A program made the position numbers and the translations under genes. From Chloroflexota bacterium (lineage in GTDB: Bacteria; Chloroflexota; UBA6077; CF-72): a stretch of 38,174 nucleotides of DNA. The first letter of the stretch is position 1; the number at the start of each line of letters is the position of its first letter. The stretch covers positions 1 through 38,174 of the forward strand of contig JAFAOS010000354.1 in the NCBI GenBank assembly GCA_019247515.1, given 5' to 3'. Shown here in pieces: positions 24,290 through 32,612 of this stretch. The notes beneath the pieces are model-generated. The model was not told the origin of the DNA, did no database searches, and saw only the letters and a program-made list of their open reading frames with translations.

Positions 24290-25240
24290 TCAGTGTCCGA
24301 AGGTTGTCACGTAGTCGCGCTGCAGACGTTGGGGCAGGAACTCCTCCTCGAACTCACGAATGCGCGGCGCGCCCACCAGCGCCGACTGGTCGGGCAGACC
24401 GTATGCGGTGGCTCGCATCCGGGCGGTCCAGTCCTCCAGCGCAACAGGGCCGCGCGCTTTGAAGTCGTTGAGCACGAACCAGGCGGCCTGGGCGCCCACG
24501 GTCGCGGCAAAGGTCGGATACAGCGCGATGCGCGCGCCAAGCTGCTCCAGTTCGGCCGGCTCCGGGCCTGGACGGCTGCCCCAGATGACCATGACCGGCG
24601 CCGGAATACGCTCGCAGGCCAGCTTGAGCTGTTCGGGGGTCTGGACCGAGTTCATCCACACGAAATCTGCGCCACCGTCCTGGACGTATGCGATCGCCCG
24701 CTCGACGGCGTCCTCGAACTTCTCGCCCTCGGCGCCGATCGAATCGCAGCGGGCGCAGACCACGAACTCGGGGTCGAGCTCGTTGCGCGCTTTGACCGCG
24801 GCTTTGATCTTGCCGATCGCTTCGTCTGCCGGGATCACGCGCCGGCCGGCCATCGTGGCCGACTTCTTGGGCGCTTCCTGGTCTTCGATCTGCAGTCCGG
24901 CGACACCCGCGCGTACGAATTCCTGGACGGCAAAGAAGACGTTGGTGGCGTTACCGTAGCCGGTGTCCGCGTCGACGAGGATCGGAATGCCGACACGTGA
25001 TTGCACGTGGCGGGTGTGGTCGACCATGTCGCGGAGGCCGACCAGGCCCATGTCCGGCACGCCGTACAGAAAGGCCGAGGTCTGCGAGCCGGCGACGAAG
25101 AACGACTCGAAGCCCGCGGCCTCGGCCATGCGGGCGTACAGCGGGCTGAAGCCGCCGGGCATAATGCTCAAGGTGGATCGAGCCAGGAGGTCGCGGAAGC
25201 GGCGTCGGGGCGTCGTTGCGTTCGAGGGGGAGTCGGTCAT
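24290..25240 (-). CDS. Isocitrate lyase / PEP mutase family enzyme
   Basis: This 316-residue (beta/alpha)8 enzyme belongs to the superfamily of C-C or P-C bond-forming and bond-cleaving enzymes acting on 2-oxo or malate-like acids. Metal-binding acids are visible: ILVDADTGYGN (Asp90, Asp92) and LQIED (Glu119, Asp120). The catalytic loop reads PKKSATMAG, so Ser127 takes the place of the Cys of the lyases (KKCGH/KRCGH). That argues against a plain methylisocitrate or isocitrate lyase; oxaloacetate decarboxylase or a phosphonomutase-like activity is possible. I start at the ATG 25238-25240. It is divergent from the DoxX gene. Confidence 0.82.
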   Translation of the reverse strand: MTDSPSNATTPRRRFRDLLARSTLSIMPGGFSPLYARMAEAAGFESFFVAGSQTSAFLYGVPDMGLVGLRDMVDHTRHVQSRVGIPILVDADTGYGNATNVFFAVQEFVRAGVAGLQIEDQEAPKKSATMAGRRVIPADEAIGKIKAAVKARNELDPEFVVCARCDSIGAEGEKFEDAVERAIAYVQDGGADFVWMNSVQTPEQLKLACERIPAPVMVIWGSRPGPEPAELEQLGARIALYPTFAATVGAQAAWFVLNDFKARGPVALEDWTARMRATAYGLPDQSALVGAPRIREFEEEFLPQRLQRDYVTTFGH

Positions 25241-25344
25241 GGCAGTGGTCCAGACTACTGCGGCGCTGCCTTCGTTGGCCGCCTGCTGCCAATCCCGAGA
25301 CGGGCGGCACTCGTAGATCCTTTGAGAAGGAGGTTCAGGCAAAA

Positions 25345-25785
25345 ATGAACGTGCGGACGCTGCCTACGGCGTGGGGCATCACCGTCGTCCGGGTGATGGC
25401 GGGCATCATCATCTTCTGGTCCGGCGTCGAGAAGTTCCTGGCCGGCGGGTTTGCCAACTGGACCGTCGCGATGGCGAACCGCGGCTTCCCGGTGCCGGAG
25501 TTCTGGGGCGTGTTCATTCCGCTCCTGGAGACCGTTGGCGGGCTGCTGTTGCTTTTCGGACTCGGCGCACGGTGGGTGGCTATCTTTTACGTGGTCGAGT
25601 ACTTCGGCACCGGGCTGGTCTTGAAGACGCACCCGTTTGGTGGTTTTGACAACATGCGGATCGACCTGATGCTGATGGCGACGGCGCTGGCCATCGTGCT
25701 GGTGGGGCCGGGCGCGTTTGCGCTGGAGTCGCTCGTCCTGCGGCGAGGCCAGACGCCGGTGGCGGAGCCGGTGCCCTCGAGCTGA
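25345..25785 (+). CDS. DoxX-family membrane protein
   Basis: This 146-residue protein with four helices matches the DoxX family (VVRVMAGIIIFWSGVEKFLA, a central IPLLETVGGLLLLFGLGARW, then LMLMATALAIVLVGPGAFAL). Members are quinone-linked or redox-stress membrane subunits of uncertain function. It has an excellent Shine-Dalgarno (AAGGAGG, 25327-25333), which fixes the start at 25345. It is divergent from the PEP-mutase-family gene and convergent with the LigB gene, at the edge of the catabolic island. Confidence 0.88.
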   Translation: MNVRTLPTAWGITVVRVMAGIIIFWSGVEKFLAGGFANWTVAMANRGFPVPEFWGVFIPLLETVGGLLLLFGLGARWVAIFYVVEYFGTGLVLKTHPFGGFDNMRIDLMLMATALAIVLVGPGAFALESLVLRRGQTPVAEPVPSS

Positions 25786-25810
25786 TCGTTGTGGCCGCCG
25801 AGTTGGGCAG

Positions 25811-25845
25811 TGACGAGGGGTAGGGGAGACCCCTACAACCCCACG
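25811..25845. repeat. G-rich hairpin repeat, copy A
   Basis: This 35-base unit begins TGACGAGG and contains the perfect hairpin GTAGGGG-AGA-CCCCTAC, then AACCCCACG. It is repeated at 25921-25957 in the same orientation. It lies between the stops of two convergent genes, where it may act as a bidirectional transcription barrier, but no T-run follows on either strand. Confidence 0.8.
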
Positions 25846-25920
25846 CGGCGGTCACGAGGTCGGCGAGACTCGCGTGCCCAGGGATGAGCGTTGGCGATCG
25901 GTGATTGATGAGTTCCGTTG

Positions 25921-25957
25921 TGACGAGGGGTAGGGGGAGACCCCTACAACCCCCACG
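25921..25957. repeat. G-rich hairpin repeat, copy B
   Basis: This is the same unit as 25811-25845 with one extra G before AGA and one extra C near its end. The stem GTAGGGG/CCCCTAC is now closed by a GAGA loop of the GNRA type. The two copies are 110 bases apart and the DNA between them does not repeat. The rest of 25786-26003 holds nothing else that I recognise. Confidence 0.8.
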
Positions 25958-26003
25958 GGCGACCGCGAAGTCAGCCCCATCGGGGCGGCGTAGAGGCTGC
26001 TTT

Positions 26004-27065
26004 TTATGGCATCCAGCGGCCGACGGCGCAGCCGCAGCCGGTGCCTGCTGGTGAGCGATAGCCTGGCTGGTAGGTGATCTGCTCCATCGGCGTGTCGCCC
26101 ATGGCGCCCGATGCGGCCACCCAGTTCAGAATCTCGGTCGTGGCGGACTGGAGCTTGTAGCGCGGCAGCGTCGACAGGATCTGTCCGTCGGCGGTGGTCA
26201 GGCCTTCGAGCGCGCGGCGGTCGATCTCCTCATCCACCGTGAAGTGGCTCAGGCCACCCGAGGTGACGATCGCCACCCGCGCATCGCTGTCCCAGGCCTC
26301 GATCGACTCGCGGACCGCACGACCGAGCGCGTAGGCGCGCCGCGGGCTGATCCAGTTGGGTGGGTAGCACGTGTTGATGGTGATCGGCACCATCGGCGGC
26401 CGCTTGTCGCCGAACCAGCGGCACACCGGGAACGCGAAAGCATGCGCCATGCCCTGCTTGCGCGGCTTGGTGTTGCGCTGGAAATCGAGGTACCAGGTGC
26501 CCGGTCCGATCGTGCCGCCGTACTCCTCTTTCATGTAGCGCGATTGGGCGATGTCGAAGTCTCGCTCGGCGAGCTCCTGGACCAGGTGCTTGCCAAGCGT
26601 CGTCTGCACGGGGTAGTCGATGATCTCCGTGCCGTAGACCGACGACGAGATGCGCACCGCCTCCGACATGTTCGGGCGCGTGGTCATCCGCGGGTAGTGG
26701 GTCAGGATGTCGCCCCAGTAGAGGCTGATCATCGGATAGTTGTCGTCGAAGAAGAGCTCGTCCTGGTCGTCGCCGAACATGACCACGACGTCGGGATTGA
26801 CCTGCACGAACGTATCCCGCAGCTCGTTCAACGCCACCTGGATGGCCCCGAACTTGTGGCAGAAGACCTCTTCGTGGATATGCTTGTCGGCGATGCTGGG
26901 ATCAGCCGATTCGAGAAGCTCGTCGTAAGTGACGTGTTTGCCATCTGACGGGCGAACCAGCTCGCGATTGCGCTTGTCGTCTTCGGCGCGCTTTGCCCAG
27001 TCCTGGCCCGGCAGGCTCATCAGCGGAGTATGGGAGGAGGCAAAGCCTGCGACGATTTTGGCCAT
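26004..27065 (-). CDS. LigB-type class III extradiol ring-cleavage dioxygenase
   Basis: This 353-residue enzyme matches the catalytic LigB subunit family (protocatechuate 4,5-, gallate and similar non-haem Fe(II) dioxygenases), which opens catecholic rings. His12 (ASSHTPLM) is the first iron ligand; His62, His64 or His70 (DKHIHEEVFCH) should supply the second. The acid-base His274 is in SGGLSHFTVDEE. No separate LigA-like small subunit is adjacent. A good ribosome-binding stretch (AAGGGGG) precedes the ATG. It is the last gene of a four-gene minus-strand set with an amidohydrolase and two flavin oxidoreductases, which points to breakdown of an aromatic compound. Confidence 0.88.
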   Translation of the reverse strand: MAKIVAGFASSHTPLMSLPGQDWAKRAEDDKRNRELVRPSDGKHVTYDELLESADPSIADKHIHEEVFCHKFGAIQVALNELRDTFVQVNPDVVVMFGDDQDELFFDDNYPMISLYWGDILTHYPRMTTRPNMSEAVRISSSVYGTEIIDYPVQTTLGKHLVQELAERDFDIAQSRYMKEEYGGTIGPGTWYLDFQRNTKPRKQGMAHAFAFPVCRWFGDKRPPMVPITINTCYPPNWISPRRAYALGRAVRESIEAWDSDARVAIVTSGGLSHFTVDEEIDRRALEGLTTADGQILSTLPRYKLQSATTEILNWVAASGAMGDTPMEQITYQPGYRSPAGTGCGCAVGRWMP

Positions 27066-27095
27066 CCAGAGGAACCCCCTTAGATATCGCTCGTC

Positions 27096-27101
27096 AGTAT
27101 A
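27096..27101 (-). promoter_or_regulatory. Possible -10 box upstream of the LigB gene
   Basis: On the minus strand the hexamer TATACT matches the TATAAT consensus at five positions, about 30 bases before the LigB start. No convincing -35 box sits 16-18 bases further upstream. LigB may therefore have its own promoter, besides read-through from the amidohydrolase gene 78 bases upstream. Weak evidence. Confidence 0.25.
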
Positions 27102-27143
27102 GTCCTGCTCCGTTCCTCGGGCGCTCGGAACTCGGAGTGTGGA

Positions 27144-28286
27144 CTACACGCTGGCGGCGACGGCCTGAGCGGGCGATGAGGTCAGGACGTCCTGCAGGTC
27201 GTAGACGCGGACCATGTTGTCGCGCAGGATCAGCTCACGTTCGGACTCGGGCACACCCTCGAAGTTGCGGTCGATGGCTTCCTGGGACTTCGGGAACGTC
27301 GAATCGAAGTGCGGGTAATCGGAGCCCCACATCAGGTTTTCGACCCCGATCAGGTCGCGACAGCGGATGCCCGGCACGTCGTCCTGGAACGTGGCGTACA
27401 CCTGGCGACGCCAGATATCGGCGGCGTTCTTCCCGTTCAGTTTGGGAAAGCGCGGGCCGAAGCGGTAGGAGTACCACTCGAGCCGCTTGAGATAGTTCGG
27501 CATCCAGCCGATGTCGTTTTCGACCGAGATGATCTTCAGTCGAGGATGCTTGTCGAGCACGCCGCCGGTGATCATCTCGGCGATGGTTCGGAACGCGGGC
27601 ACGGGCAGCACGACGCCGTCGACAATCTGATTGGCGCCCACCTGCGGACCGCCCTGGCGCGTCAGGATGTGGATGTTGACTGGCAGGTCGTACTCCTCCA
27701 CGGCCGTCCAGAACCCGTCCCACATGGGGTTGTCATAGCGACGCTCGGCGAGTGGGTCGTTCGAGATGAAGATGCCGCGGAAGCCGAGTTGTTTGACGCG
27801 GTACAGCTCGCTCAGGTCCGCCTCGGGATCGGTCATCGAAATATTCGCGACCGGGAACAGTCGCGTCGGCGCATGCGAGGCGTAGTCGGCCGCCCAGTCG
27901 TTGTACGCGCGGTGGGCGTCGCGCTGGAATTCCTCGTCGGGGTGGCTGAACAGCGACATGCCGTAGCCGCAGTAGAAGATCTCGCCGGCGAGACCGTCGG
28001 CGTCCATGTCCTTCAGTCGCTCGACGGGGTCCCAACTGCCGGGTCGACACACGGCGTAGCCGCCGTGCGAGAACTTCTCGAGCTCCGCGGGCGGGATTCC
28101 GGCGCAACCCAGGCTGGTGGGGTTGAACGGGCGCAAGGGATCACAGACGAGGAAGTCGCCGGTCTGGCCGTTGAACTCGTGCTCGAGGTGTGGGGCACGG
28201 TCGCGGAATCTGGGCTGCATGCGCGTGGTCCACAGGTCGGGTGGCTCGAGGACGTGGGAGTCGGCGGAGAGGATGCGTTGCACCAT
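27144..28286 (-). CDS. Amidohydrolase family 2 protein (ACMSD-like)
   Basis: This 380-residue metal-dependent hydrolase or decarboxylase matches the amidohydrolase-2 family (ACMSD, 5-carboxyvanillate and gamma-resorcylate decarboxylases). The first metal motif is SADSHVLEP (Asp9-Ser-His11), a known variant of HxH. The C-terminal catalytic acid is Asp323 in MWGSDYPHFDSTFP, and the end NMVRVYDL is typical. Relatives often stand beside Rieske oxygenases and flavin oxidoreductases, as here. It may decarboxylate an aromatic acid or hydrolyse a ring-cleavage product. The ribosome-binding stretch AGGGGAAG precedes the ATG. Confidence 0.88.
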   Translation of the reverse strand: MVQRILSADSHVLEPPDLWTTRMQPRFRDRAPHLEHEFNGQTGDFLVCDPLRPFNPTSLGCAGIPPAELEKFSHGGYAVCRPGSWDPVERLKDMDADGLAGEIFYCGYGMSLFSHPDEEFQRDAHRAYNDWAADYASHAPTRLFPVANISMTDPEADLSELYRVKQLGFRGIFISNDPLAERRYDNPMWDGFWTAVEEYDLPVNIHILTRQGGPQVGANQIVDGVVLPVPAFRTIAEMITGGVLDKHPRLKIISVENDIGWMPNYLKRLEWYSYRFGPRFPKLNGKNAADIWRRQVYATFQDDVPGIRCRDLIGVENLMWGSDYPHFDSTFPKSQEAIDRNFEGVPESERELILRDNMVRVYDLQDVLTSSPAQAVAASV

Positions 28287-28324
28287 GAGTAGCTTCCCCT
28301 TTTGAGGGTTATCGTACCGCCGGG

Positions 28325-29359
28325 TCAGGCGGTGACGCCGCGCGCGGAGCGGAGCGGCTGCATGACGGTTTCAGCGAACACGCGAAGCTGGTCCGCGCTG
28401 CCGCGGCCGCCCGAGCGGGCGCTCATCAGGATCATCGACATCTCGTCGGCGCCGTCGGCCAGGGTGCGCTCCAGCCGCGAGCGGACTTCCTCGGGCGTGC
28501 CGGCCACGGAGAACATGTCGATCCATCGCTCTGGCACCAGGTCCGCATAGCCGGCGTCCCAGATATGTCCGCGCTGATGGGCAGCTTGCAGGCGCTCGAG
28601 TGCCTCACGGTCCGGCTCGGCAAGCTGACCATCGCGCAGCTGACGGTTGAAGGTGTTCATCGCCCGACGGGCGACGCTGCCCCGCACCGCGCTCCGCGCG
28701 GCCTCGCGATCCTCGTCCACGCACGCGGTCGTCCAGAACAGAATGCGAGTCGCGCCGGCCGGTCGGCCGGCCTCCTGCTCGCCCGCGCGAATGATCGCGA
28801 TCGAGTGCGCCAGCTCGTCGGGCATGCCGCTGACGAGTGCCGCGTCGGCGACGTGGCCAGCCATGCGCAGCGTGCGCTGGCCGCTGGCCGCGACGTAGAT
28901 GGGAACAGGGCTCGCGTCGCGCTTCTGGAGGTAGCTGAGGCGGAGCGGACGCGTCTGTCCGTGGGCCTCTTCGCCCCGCAACAGCGTCCGAATCGTGGTG
29001 ATCGCCGCCTCCAGGTCGCGTATGGTCGTACGCGGCACGCCCAAATTGAGGGGACCACTGTCGCCGACGCCGATGCCCAGGCGGATGCGGCCGGGGGCGA
29101 ATTCGTCGAGGGTGGCCATGGCGCTGGCGATGACGGTCGGGTGTCGACCGGCCAGGTGGCTGACGCCCGGGCCAAGATTGATGCGGCTGGTGGAGACTGC
29201 CAGGGCGCCGAGCATGGACATTGCCTCGCGCCCGGCCATATGCGAGTCGGTAACCCAGAAGACGTCGTAGCCGAGTCGCTCGGCGAGCTGCGCCGCTTCG
29301 ACAACGCTCGGGGCTGGGACGGTGGGGCCGAAGCCGACGCCAAACTGGACGGTGCTCAT
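28325..29359 (-). CDS. LLM-class flavin/F420-dependent oxidoreductase
   Basis: This 344-residue luciferase-like TIM barrel protein starts VQFGVGFGPTVPAPSVVEAA and carries the segments GYDVFWVTDSHM and RIRLGIGVGDSG. This layout is closest to F420-dependent oxidoreductases such as methylene-tetrahydromethanopterin-reductase-like enzymes; FMN is the alternative cofactor. Such enzymes hydrogenate, dehydrogenate or monooxygenate small substrates. It stands between a second, different LLM enzyme and the amidohydrolase, 38 bases from the latter, so co-transcription is likely. The substrate is unknown. Confidence 0.88.
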   Translation of the reverse strand: MSTVQFGVGFGPTVPAPSVVEAAQLAERLGYDVFWVTDSHMAGREAMSMLGALAVSTSRINLGPGVSHLAGRHPTVIASAMATLDEFAPGRIRLGIGVGDSGPLNLGVPRTTIRDLEAAITTIRTLLRGEEAHGQTRPLRLSYLQKRDASPVPIYVAASGQRTLRMAGHVADAALVSGMPDELAHSIAIIRAGEQEAGRPAGATRILFWTTACVDEDREAARSAVRGSVARRAMNTFNRQLRDGQLAEPDREALERLQAAHQRGHIWDAGYADLVPERWIDMFSVAGTPEEVRSRLERTLADGADEMSMILMSARSGGRGSADQLRVFAETVMQPLRSARGVTA

Positions 29360-29388
29360 GGGTGCTGGTGACCTTCGCTTTCAGCGTT

Positions 29389-30495
29389 TCAGGATAGAGC
29401 GACGGCCGCCGCGGTCCGCAGGTCGGCCAGGGTGGGCATGACCTCGCTGGCGAACAGGTCCATGGAGCGTTGCCAGATCGCCGCGTCGGACCAGTCCGTG
29501 GCGCCGATCAACAACCCGCCGAAGCCGCCGACAGCGGCGTGCAGGTCGCGAATCTTGCGCGCGACGGTGCTCGGACTGCCGACGATCCACACCTTGTCAC
29601 ACAGATACTCGAGCGTCAGCGCGGAATCGGGCATGTCTTCGGTCATCTTGAGTCCGCCGAGACCGCGCGTCATCGACAGCAGCGGCAGGAAATAGTCGCC
29701 GTAGTCGCGGCCGAGCGCGCCGTCGAGCGCTTCGTCTCGAGCTTGCTGGTCAGTGGGCGCCACGTGCACCGCGCGGCACACCCGCCATTCGTTGCGATCG
29801 GGCGTGCGGCCGGTTCGCGCGGCGCCCTCGACCACGCTCGCCCAGTGCGATTGCAGCACGCGCGGCGTCACGAAGTTGATGCTCATTGGAATCCAGCCGC
29901 GCTCGCCGGCCAACCCCAGGGTTTCCGACTTCTCGGTGACGCCCGCCACGGCAATGGGCGGGTGGGGCTGCTGGAACGGCTTCAGGTGGACGTGCTTCTG
30001 GATGCGCGGGTCGTACTCGGGGACGTGGTAGCTCCAGCCGTGCTGCTCGTATCCGCCCGGGCGCGGGTCCGCCCAGATCGCCAGCACGGCGTCGACCGTG
30101 TCGACCGAGACCTGGCGCTGGATGCCTGTCCGCGGGTCGATGCCGACGACCTCGTAGTCGCCCGGAAAGCCACCGGAGCCGATGCCCCACAGGAAGCGCC
30201 CCTGGGCCAGGTGGTCGAGCATGGCGATGCGGTGGGCGAGGTGGAACGGATTGTGATTGGGCAGGCAGCTCACCCCGGTGCCAAGCTGGATCGAGCGGGT
30301 GCGCTGCAGTGCGGCGCCGATGAAGATGTCGGGGGCGGGGATGTTCTCCCACTCCGCGGTGAAATGCTCGCCGATCCAGGCTTCGTGGAAGCCGAGTCGA
30401 TCGAGGTGCTCGATCTGTGAGAGGTCCGTCTGGAGGGTGCGGCCGACGTCCGAGCCCGGCGGATGCATCGGCATCATGAAGTACCCGAACCGCAT
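29389..30495 (-). CDS. LLM-class flavin-dependent monooxygenase-like oxidoreductase
   Basis: This 368-residue luciferase-like protein starts MRFGYFMMPMHPPGSDVGR and has the segments LGFHEAWIGEHFTAEWENIP, ALQRTRSIQLGTGVSCLPNH and RFLWGIGSGGFPGDYEVVG. It resembles limonene/alkanal-type FMN monooxygenases more than the F420 group, and it is clearly not a recent duplicate of its neighbour. I start at ATG 30493-30495. It is probably the first gene of the four-gene set, 29 bases ahead of the other LLM gene. It would need a reduced flavin source that is not in the window. Confidence 0.88.
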   Translation of the reverse strand: MRFGYFMMPMHPPGSDVGRTLQTDLSQIEHLDRLGFHEAWIGEHFTAEWENIPAPDIFIGAALQRTRSIQLGTGVSCLPNHNPFHLAHRIAMLDHLAQGRFLWGIGSGGFPGDYEVVGIDPRTGIQRQVSVDTVDAVLAIWADPRPGGYEQHGWSYHVPEYDPRIQKHVHLKPFQQPHPPIAVAGVTEKSETLGLAGERGWIPMSINFVTPRVLQSHWASVVEGAARTGRTPDRNEWRVCRAVHVAPTDQQARDEALDGALGRDYGDYFLPLLSMTRGLGGLKMTEDMPDSALTLEYLCDKVWIVGSPSTVARKIRDLHAAVGGFGGLLIGATDWSDAAIWQRSMDLFASEVMPTLADLRTAAAVALS

Positions 30496-30536
30496 GCGCC
30501 CATTGGTAGCATGCGGACCTGGGTGACCGTCGGCGC

Positions 30537-32612
30537 GTGAGGCCTTTCCCCAACCTCGAACCACTCGTGCGACCGCGCTCGGTGGCGATTGTCGGCGCCT
30601 CGGCCGACGTGCGGCGAACGGCCGGCAAACCCGCCGTGTACCTGAAGAAGCATGGCTACGTGGGGCGGGTGCACCTGGTCAACCCGCGCTACGCGGAGAT
30701 CGACGGCGTCCCGTGCCTGCGCCGAATCGCGGACCTGCCGGAGGCGCCGGACGTCGGCCTGGTGCTGCTCGGGGCGGAGCCAGCCATCGAGGCGGTGCGA
30801 CAACTGGCAGAACGCGGCGCGTCCACGGCGATCGTGCTGGCTGGCGGTTTCGCCGAGATCGACGACACGGGCGCCCAGCGCCAGACGCGGCTCGTGGAGG
30901 CGGCGGCCGGGATGCGGCTGCTCGGACCGAACACCATCGGCATGGTCAACGTCGCGGACCACACGGCGTTGTCCGCCAGCGGGGCGCTCGAGCTCGACAC
31001 GCTAACCACCGGCCGGGTGGCGATCGTCTCGCAGAGCGGCGGGATGCTGGGCGCGCTCTTATCGCGCGGGGCGGCACGTGGACTGGGATTTTCGCGCCTC
31101 ATCTCCACCGGCAATGAGGCGGACGTCGACGTGTGCGACGCGATCGAATACCTGCTCGCGGACGACGCGACACGGGTGATCGGGCTGTATCTCGAGAGCG
31201 TGCGGCGACCGGCGCGCTTTCGCGAACTCGCCGAACAGGCGGCCCAGCGCGGCAAACCCCTGGTGGTCTTCAAGATCGGTCGATCGGAAGCGGGTGCGCG
31301 GTCGGCAACCTCGCACACCGGCGCGATCGCCGGTACCGATCGGATGTACGCCGCGCTCTTCAAACAGACGGGTGCCGTTCGCGTCGAGACGCTTGACGGG
31401 CTGCTCGACGCCGCGACGGGTCTGGCGTTTGACACGCAATTGAACGGCCGGCGTCTGGGGATCCTGACCTCGACGGGTGGCGGCGGCTCGCTGGTGGCGG
31501 AGGCGTGCGGTCTACATGGCTTTACGGTTCCAACGCCGGACGCGCCGACAGCCGAGCGGTTGCGGGCGGCGCTGCTCGGCGAGTCGGCAATGGCGGATCG
31601 CAATCCGATCGACCTCACGCTGGCCAACCTGCGGTCGGAGACGTATCGCGAGACCGTTGCCGCGCTGGTCGACAGTCCGAGCTACGACGCGGTCGTGGTC
31701 GTGGTCGGCTCGTCGGGATTGGAGGATCCGTCACTGGCCGCCGCGCCCGTGCGCGAGGCGGCGGTGGCAGCGGAAAAGCCGGTGGTGGTGTACGTCAACC
31801 CGCACGCGATGAACATCGTCAGCTACCTGAATGGCGTGGGAGTGCCGGCCTTCTTCACGGCGGAAGGGTGCGCGACGGCGCTGGCGGCGATGGCGGGAGC
31901 AACACTCGGTGCGGCGCCCATCGAAGGGATTCGCGGCGCCGCGCACGGTCACACGCTGAACGAGGCCGAAGCGCTGGCGCTGTTCGCAGCCCACGGGGTG
32001 CGGGTGGCGCGGCACGCGGTGGCCGCGACGCCGGCCGAGGCGGCCGAGCAGACGGCTCGACTGGGTGCGGAACGCGTGGTGCTCAAGGTCCTGTCGAGGA
32101 GCGTCGCGCACAAGAGTGATGTCGGTGGTGTGCGCGTCGGCGTCTTGCCCCAAGACGTGACCGCCACGTGTGACGAGTTGCGACTTCGCATCGAGGATGC
32201 TGCGCTGGACGGTTGGCTCGTCCAGGAGGAGGTGGTCGGTGGCACGGAGATGCTGCTCGGCGTCATCCGCGATCCGCAGCTCGAGCTGGCCGTCGTGCTC
32301 GGGGCCGGCGGCACGGCCGCGGAGGTCTTCGGCGACACCAGCCTGCGGCTGCTGCCGCTGGGCCCGTCCGAGGCGCGCGAGATGCTGGGCGAGTTGAAGT
32401 GTCGCGTGCTGCTGGAGGGCTTTCGGGGACAGCCGCCTGGCGATATCGACGCGCTCGTCGAGACAGTTGAACGTTTCGCCGACATGGCCCTCGCGCTCGG
32501 CGACAACCTGCTGGAGGCCGAGATCAATCCGTTATTCGTGCTACCGCGCGGCCGTGGCGTCGTGGCGGCAGACGGGCTGGTGGTGCTGGCCAGTAACCTG
32601 GCGGCTACCTGA
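30537..32612 (+). CDS. NDP-forming acyl-CoA synthetase (acetate-CoA ligase family), fused alpha-beta
   Basis: This 691-residue enzyme makes acyl-CoA from a carboxylic acid, CoA and ATP (giving ADP), or works in reverse. Residues 1 to about 130 form the CoA-binding domain (PRSVAIVGAS, then GRVHLVNPRY). The succinyl-CoA-ligase-like middle carries His260 in SATSHTGAIAG, the residue that is phosphorylated in the family. The last about 220 residues are the ATP-grasp part (AERVVLKVLSRSVAHKSDVG, then EINPLFVLPRG). The start is a GTG 41 bases from the divergent flavin-oxidoreductase gene. Its stop overlaps the start of the enoyl-CoA hydratase gene (TGATG), so coupling is likely. Confidence 0.9.
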   Translation: MRPFPNLEPLVRPRSVAIVGASADVRRTAGKPAVYLKKHGYVGRVHLVNPRYAEIDGVPCLRRIADLPEAPDVGLVLLGAEPAIEAVRQLAERGASTAIVLAGGFAEIDDTGAQRQTRLVEAAAGMRLLGPNTIGMVNVADHTALSASGALELDTLTTGRVAIVSQSGGMLGALLSRGAARGLGFSRLISTGNEADVDVCDAIEYLLADDATRVIGLYLESVRRPARFRELAEQAAQRGKPLVVFKIGRSEAGARSATSHTGAIAGTDRMYAALFKQTGAVRVETLDGLLDAATGLAFDTQLNGRRLGILTSTGGGGSLVAEACGLHGFTVPTPDAPTAERLRAALLGESAMADRNPIDLTLANLRSETYRETVAALVDSPSYDAVVVVVGSSGLEDPSLAAAPVREAAVAAEKPVVVYVNPHAMNIVSYLNGVGVPAFFTAEGCATALAAMAGATLGAAPIEGIRGAAHGHTLNEAEALALFAAHGVRVARHAVAATPAEAAEQTARLGAERVVLKVLSRSVAHKSDVGGVRVGVLPQDVTATCDELRLRIEDAALDGWLVQEEVVGGTEMLLGVIRDPQLELAVVLGAGGTAAEVFGDTSLRLLPLGPSEAREMLGELKCRVLLEGFRGQPPGDIDALVETVERFADMALALGDNLLEAEINPLFVLPRGRGVVAADGLVVLASNLAAT

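Noticed and set aside
25811..25957. The G-rich repeats as attachment sites of a mobile element
   Set aside because: Only about 75 bases without a gene lie between the copies and no integrase is near.
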